Part shown: positions 61,044 through 64,000 of the stretch, piece after piece
How the letters are laid out: every line of letters starts with the position of its first letter
Position numbering within the stretch: position 1 is the first letter of the stretch
Assembly (NCBI GenBank): GCA_016714815.1
Contig: JADKBZ010000003.1
Span: 124,001 to 188,000 of the forward strand
Source: Holophagales bacterium
GTDB taxonomy: Bacteria > Acidobacteriota > Thermoanaerobaculia > UBA5066
DNA length: 64,000 bases
Reading direction: 5' to 3'
Made by a program: the position numbers and the translations under genes
Notes under the pieces: model-generated
What the model saw: the letters and a program-made list of their open reading frames with translations, nothing else
Databases searched by the model: none
What the model was told of the DNA's origin: nothing

Positions 61044-61255
61044 CATCCATCGGTGACGCGTCCCGGCGGAAGACCGCCGCGGACGACGCCCTGCTCACTC
61101 CCGCCGAGCGGGTGAAGCGCGCGCTCCGCCTCGGCGACGACGACGCGGAGGCGTTTCGGCGGGCCCGCGGCATCACGCGCGCGGCGGCCGAGGCCGAGCT
61201 CGCGTCGCGGCGCCGGGCCGGCCGGCTCGCGAGCCGGGTCGCGGGGACCGGATGA
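61040..61255 (+). CDS. Small hypothetical protein coupled to the nucleotidyltransferase gene
   Basis: A 71-residue charged protein (DDALLTPAERVKRALRLGDDDAEAFRRARGITRAAAEAELASRRRAGR) that is mostly helical by composition. It overlaps chrA upstream and the nucleotidyltransferase downstream by 4 bases each (ATGA both times). Size and position suit an antitoxin or partner of the nucleotidyltransferase, but no family was recognised. Confidence 0.65.
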   Translation: MTSIGDASRRKTAADDALLTPAERVKRALRLGDDDAEAFRRARGITRAAAEAELASRRRAGRLASRVAGTG

Positions 61256-61782
61256 GCCTCCTTTCGAAGGTCGCCGCCCACCTCGCCGTCCGCCGCGTCT
61301 CGTTCGCCGCCGTCGGCGGCGTCGCCCTCGCGGTGAGGGGCGTCGCCCGTTCGACGTTCGACGTCGACCTCCTCACGATGGACGCGGCCACCCTCGCCGA
61401 GGCGTTCTGGGCCGTCGTCGAGCGCGACAACGCCGCGCTCGAGGTTCGGCGAGGAGACGCCGACGACCCGCTCAGGGGCCTCGTCCGGCTCACGTCGCGC
61501 GACGAGCGGCCCGTCGACGTCGTCGTCGGCCGCGGGGCGTGGCAGGAGGGCGTCGTGAAGCGCGCCGAGTCCTTCGCCCTCCTCGACGTCCTCGTCCCGG
61601 TCGTCCGCGCCTCGGACCTCGTCCTCCTCAAGCTCCACGCAGGCGGGACGCAGGACCTCTGGGACGTGAAGCAGCTCCTCGACACCGACCAGGACGGCGA
61701 GATCGCCCGCGAGGTCCAGTCCCGGATCGCCGAGGTCCCACGCGGAGCCGCGATCGCCTGGAAGAGGATTCGAGAGGGCTGA
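61252..61782 (+). CDS. AbiEii-like/DUF6036-type nucleotidyltransferase
   Basis: A 176-residue nucleotidyltransferase-fold protein. FAAVGGVALAVRGVARSTFDVDLLTMD carries the GG and the D-x-D metal pair; RPVDVVVGRGAWQEGV supplies the third acidic residue; SDLVLLKLHAGGTQDLWDVKQLLDT matches the helical lysine/aspartate motif of AbiEii and MNT-type toxins. Stand-alone proteins of this kind are often toxins or housekeeping nucleotidyltransferases of unknown target. It is the last of three overlapping genes after chrA. Confidence 0.75.
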   Translation: MSLLSKVAAHLAVRRVSFAAVGGVALAVRGVARSTFDVDLLTMDAATLAEAFWAVVERDNAALEVRRGDADDPLRGLVRLTSRDERPVDVVVGRGAWQEGVVKRAESFALLDVLVPVVRASDLVLLKLHAGGTQDLWDVKQLLDTDQDGEIAREVQSRIAEVPRGAAIAWKRIREG

Positions 61783-61789
61783 GGCCGCG

Positions 61790-61820
61790 TGCGGTGCTCC
61801 GCCGGCTGAGCTATATTCCA
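61790..61820 (-). other. tRNA-like 5' fragment (D-arm)
   Basis: On the minus strand the sequence reads TGGAATATAGCTCAGCCGGC then GGAGCACCGCA. TAGCTCAG-N-GGAGC is the canonical D-stem and loop, and TGGAATA could be an acceptor strand. No anticodon stem or T-arm follows, so it is at most a remnant, perhaps of an integration or rearrangement end. Confidence 0.35.
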
Positions 61821-61863
61821 CAGCCTGAGACAGCCTCTGAACACGGTCCTTGCCTGACGGGTT

Positions 61864-61909
61864 GGCGCGCCCCGTAGCGCGCCGGTGATCGAGACGGGCA
61901 ACCTGCCCG
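61864..61909. other. Two adjacent hairpins in the rsgA leader
   Basis: GGCGCGC-cccgta-GCGCGCC (61864-61883) and CGGGCA-acc-TGCCCG (61895-61909) lie 70-120 bases before the rsgA start. They could terminate the chrA transcript or structure the rsgA leader. Neither has a T-run. Confidence 0.35.
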
Positions 61910-61981
61910 GCGATGCTTCTTTCGCCGCGCGGCCCGCCTCTCCCTCCCCGTCCGCGACCGCTGCCTGACGGAGGCCCCGCA

Positions 61982-63046
61982 ATGCCCCTGACCCGATTCG
62001 GGTGGGACCCTGACTTCGAAGCCCTGTTCGAGAACCACGCGCGCGAGGGGCTCGTCCCCGGACGCGTCCTCACCGCCACCCGCGAGAGCTACCGCCTCGC
62101 GACGCCGTTCGGCGAGCTCGCCGCCGAGCTTTCGGGCCGCCTCCGGTTCGCGGCCGGCTCCTCCGCCGAGCTCCCGGCCGTCGGTGACTGGGTGGCCGCT
62201 CGCGCCTTCCCCGGGGACGGCCTCGCCGTCGTCGACGCGGTCCTTCCCCGCCGCACCGCGCTCGTCCGCCGCGCCGCGGGGCGTCGCGACGAGGCGCAGC
62301 TCCTCGCCGCGAACGTCGATCTCCTCCTCGTCGCCTCGCCTCTCGACGGGGACCTGCGCGCGCGCCGCCTCGAGCGCTTCCTCGCCCTCGCACGCGAGGC
62401 AGGAGTCCCGCCCGTCGTCGTCCTGACGAAGGCCGACCTCGCGGCCGATCCTTCCGCATCTCTGGCGGGCGCCCTCGAAGTTGCCGGCGACGCGGCGGTC
62501 CTCGTCGTCAGCGCCGTGACCGGCGACGGGCTCGAGGAGCTGGCGGCCCTGCTCGCTCCCGGCCGCACCGCCGCCCTCCTCGGACCCTCCGGCGCGGGCA
62601 AGTCGACTCTCGTCAACGCCCTCCTCGGCGCTACCCGCCAGGCGACGCGCGAGGTGAGGGAGGCGGACCTGCGAGGCCGCCACGCGACGACGCACCGTGA
62701 GCTCTTCGCCCTCCCCTCGGGGGCTCTCCTCGTCGACACGCCCGGGCTGCGCGAGCTGGCCCTCTGGGACGGTGCGGATGGGATCGCCGCGACCTACGAC
62801 GAGGTCTCGACCCTCGCCTCCACCTGCCGTTTCCGCGACTGCCGGCACGAGGGAGAGCCAGGCTGCGCGGTGCTCGAGGCCGCCGAAGCCGGCGTCGTCG
62901 ACAGGGATCGCGTCGCCGCCTGGGAGAAGCTCCGCCGCGAGGAGGAGGCGCTGGAGATGCGCCGCTCCCTCGGACCCGCCCGCGCCGAGCGTCTCCGCTG
63001 GAAGCGGATCATGGGCGGCGCGAAGGGGCCGGAGAAGATGAGGTGA
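61982..63046 (+). CDS. rsgA: Ribosome small-subunit-dependent GTPase A
   Basis: A 354-residue circularly permuted GTPase that helps late 30S maturation. After an N-terminal OB domain (about 22-90) come G4 LTKAD (148-152), G5 SAVTG, G1 GPSGAGKST (201-209) and the DTPGLREL G3 region, the permuted order typical of RsgA. A C-terminal zinc site is visible (CRFRDCRHEGEPGC). The ATG at 61982 was chosen over a Pro/Arg-rich upstream extension. Confidence 0.93.
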   Translation: MPLTRFGWDPDFEALFENHAREGLVPGRVLTATRESYRLATPFGELAAELSGRLRFAAGSSAELPAVGDWVAARAFPGDGLAVVDAVLPRRTALVRRAAGRRDEAQLLAANVDLLLVASPLDGDLRARRLERFLALAREAGVPPVVVLTKADLAADPSASLAGALEVAGDAAVLVVSAVTGDGLEELAALLAPGRTAALLGPSGAGKSTLVNALLGATRQATREVREADLRGRHATTHRELFALPSGALLVDTPGLRELALWDGADGIAATYDEVSTLASTCRFRDCRHEGEPGCAVLEAAEAGVVDRDRVAAWEKLRREEEALEMRRSLGPARAERLRWKRIMGGAKGPEKMR

Positions 63047-63063
63047 AGGAGCCTGTCACCTCA
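63039..63063. terminator. Shared hairpin over the rsgA and glycosyltransferase stop codons
   Basis: TGAGGTGA, 9 bases, TCACCTCA. The rsgA TGA is the end of the left arm and the leftward stop begins the right arm, the same design as at 36191-36217. Confidence 0.45.
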
Positions 63064-64000
63064 CGGGCGCGGGATCCGGCGCGGCCTCAGGCCCGGCCGG
63101 GGCGTTCGCAGACGCTCTGCCCGGGTCGTTCGAGACGAGAAGGTACTTGTCGTCCTGGGCCGTCGCCAGGACGCGGTAGGGCGTCCGGAAGGCTTCCGGC
63201 CCGGTCCACTCTTTCCGCACGTCCCGGTGCAGGATCGCGAGCACCCGGCGGGAGCCGTTCCAGACGCGCGTGAACTCCTCGTCCGTCTGAAAGATCCCCG
63301 TCCGGTCGAGCTGGCGGCCGAAGTTCAGCTCGCTCCGGGCGTTGATCGCGCTCAGCGGCGTCAGGTGCCGGACGTAGAACGGGATCGACTCGACGTAGCG
63401 CCCCCGCTGGACGAGGAGGTCTCCCGGCTGACGGTCTGCAGCCAGGGCTTCGACGATGGGCCAGGTCCCCTGCCACTTCGCGTACGCCGGAAGGACCCAG
63501 AGCGCCGCGCCGAGGAAGAGGAGCCAGGCGGTGGCGAGAACGGGCAGCTCTTTCCAAGGGGCGACGGCCGGAGAGCCGGCCACCAGGAGGAACCCCGCCA
63601 GGAGGCAGGCGGAGAGACCGAAGGCCGAAGGCGCGAGGCCGGGGATCGAGACGATGCCGGAGGCCCCCAGGAGCGCCGCCGCCGCCGAGAGGAGCCCGAA
63701 AAGGAACATCAGCGACCGCCGTTCCCAGGCGAGGAGGCCGGAGCCGCGCTCGTCGCGGGAGAGCGTCAGCGCGAGGAGGAGGGAGATGCTCGGGAAGACG
63801 GGGTGGACGTAGGGGATGAGCTTCGACTTCGAGACCGAGAAGAAGACGACGACGAGGAGGATCCAGATCCAGAGGAACGCTTCGAGGGGCCGCGCGGCCC
63901 ACGCGGAGCGCGTCTTCCCCGGCCAGGCGGCGCGAAGGCGCGGGAGGAGCGGCGTCCACGGGAGGAAGCCGCCGATGATCACGGCCACGAAGTACCACGG
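63056..64000 (-). CDS. ArnT/PMT-like membrane glycosyltransferase, 5' end outside the window
   Basis: The C-terminal 314 codons of a large polytopic protein; the frame is open to the window edge, beginning PWYFVAVIIGGFLPWTPLLP. FFSVSKSKLIPYVHPVFPSISLLLALTL is typical of ArnT-type GT83/GT39 enzymes, which move a sugar from a polyprenyl phosphate to lipid A or protein. Several helices are followed by a periplasmic C-terminal domain (RGRYVESIPFYVRHLTPLSAINARSELNFG) as in ArnT-like proteins. The catalytic N-terminal loops are not in view. Confidence 0.8.
   Translation of the reverse strand, partial: PWYFVAVIIGGFLPWTPLLPRLRAAWPGKTRSAWAARPLEAFLWIWILLVVVFFSVSKSKLIPYVHPVFPSISLLLALTLSRDERGSGLLAWERRSLMFLFGLLSAAAALLGASGIVSIPGLAPSAFGLSACLLAGFLLVAGSPAVAPWKELPVLATAWLLFLGAALWVLPAYAKWQGTWPIVEALAADRQPGDLLVQRGRYVESIPFYVRHLTPLSAINARSELNFGRQLDRTGIFQTDEEFTRVWNGSRRVLAILHRDVRKEWTGPEAFRTPYRVLATAQDDKYLLVSNDPGRASANAPAGPEAAPDPAPVR

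Noticed and set aside
61740..61820. A complete tRNA gene on the minus strand
   Set aside because: A T-loop-like and 3'-acceptor-like string can be found, but it lies inside the nucleotidyltransferase coding sequence and neither the anticodon stem nor the T stem pairs.

Overview
The window is high-GC, densely coding bacterial DNA with short gaps and many 4-base ATGA/GTGA overlaps. It has a Gram-negative-type cell plan: an outer-membrane beta-barrel, periplasmic multihaem cytochromes and Tat signals. Gene content (large secreted kelch-like proteins sharing a C-terminal domain, glucosylglycerate genes, a sodium-pumping decarboxylase, a decahaem/porin conduit) would fit an Acidobacteriota-like lineage. 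That placement is an inference; there is no rRNA gene or other phylogenetic marker here to prove it.

Layout. (1) 14-7134: a sodium/solute symporter, glucosyl-3-phosphoglycerate synthase, and a convergent operon (HAD phosphatase, second glycosyltransferase, small membrane channel-like protein, Na+/H+ antiporter) that looks like compatible-solute and osmotic-stress equipment. (2) 7241-12837: a leftward operon for a biotin-dependent Na+-pumping decarboxylase (probably methylmalonyl-CoA), a NhaD/CitM-like antiporter, the CrcB fluoride channel and a DUF190 protein. (3) 12956-14125: AMP nucleosidase. (4) 14192-33276: four giant secreted kelch-repeat proteins, each with 12 repeat modules, plus one SGNH-like protein. 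All five end in the same C-terminal domain. Two of the four kelch genes carry a single-base frameshift. A VIT/VWA/TPR/DUF2135 protein on the opposite strand splits the array. (5) 33355-38437: PfkB kinase, polysaccharide deacetylase, phosphoglycerate mutase, Uma2 protein, SEC-C protein and a PIN toxin-antitoxin pair. (6) 38509-41728: a PhnCDE-type ABC transporter. (7) 41797-46969: a ModE-like regulator, a palindromic operator, a MolABC-like importer, a THEP1-type NTPase, a broken methyltransferase and a ModA-like binding protein, i.e. a molybdate/tungstate uptake locus. (8) 47005-54850: two ArsR regulators and a respiratory operon (decahaem cytochrome, MtrB/DmsF-like barrel, trihaem cytochrome, 4x[4Fe-4S] protein, Tat-exported molybdopterin oxidoreductase, TorD-like chaperone). 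(9) 54933-64000: two paralogous TPR proteins, an EamA transporter, a DUF255 thioredoxin-like protein, ChrA with a coupled nucleotidyltransferase pair, RsgA, and the end of an ArnT-like glycosyltransferase cut by the window edge.

The most notable unit is regions 7 and 8 together. A metal-oxyanion uptake locus sits directly before a molybdoenzyme operon that has an outer-membrane electron conduit in place of the usual quinol-oxidising membrane anchor. The first gene of that operon overlaps an ArsR-family regulator by four bases. This resembles Shewanella DmsEFAB extracellular respiration, but the apparent cysteine Mo ligand points to a different substrate class (polysulfide, thiosulfate, tetrathionate, arsenate or selenate).

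No CRISPR array, insertion sequence, prophage, rRNA or intact tRNA was seen. No gene-free stretch exceeds 300 bases; the largest gap is about 260 bases (47434-47696) and contains a hairpin and operator-like repeats.
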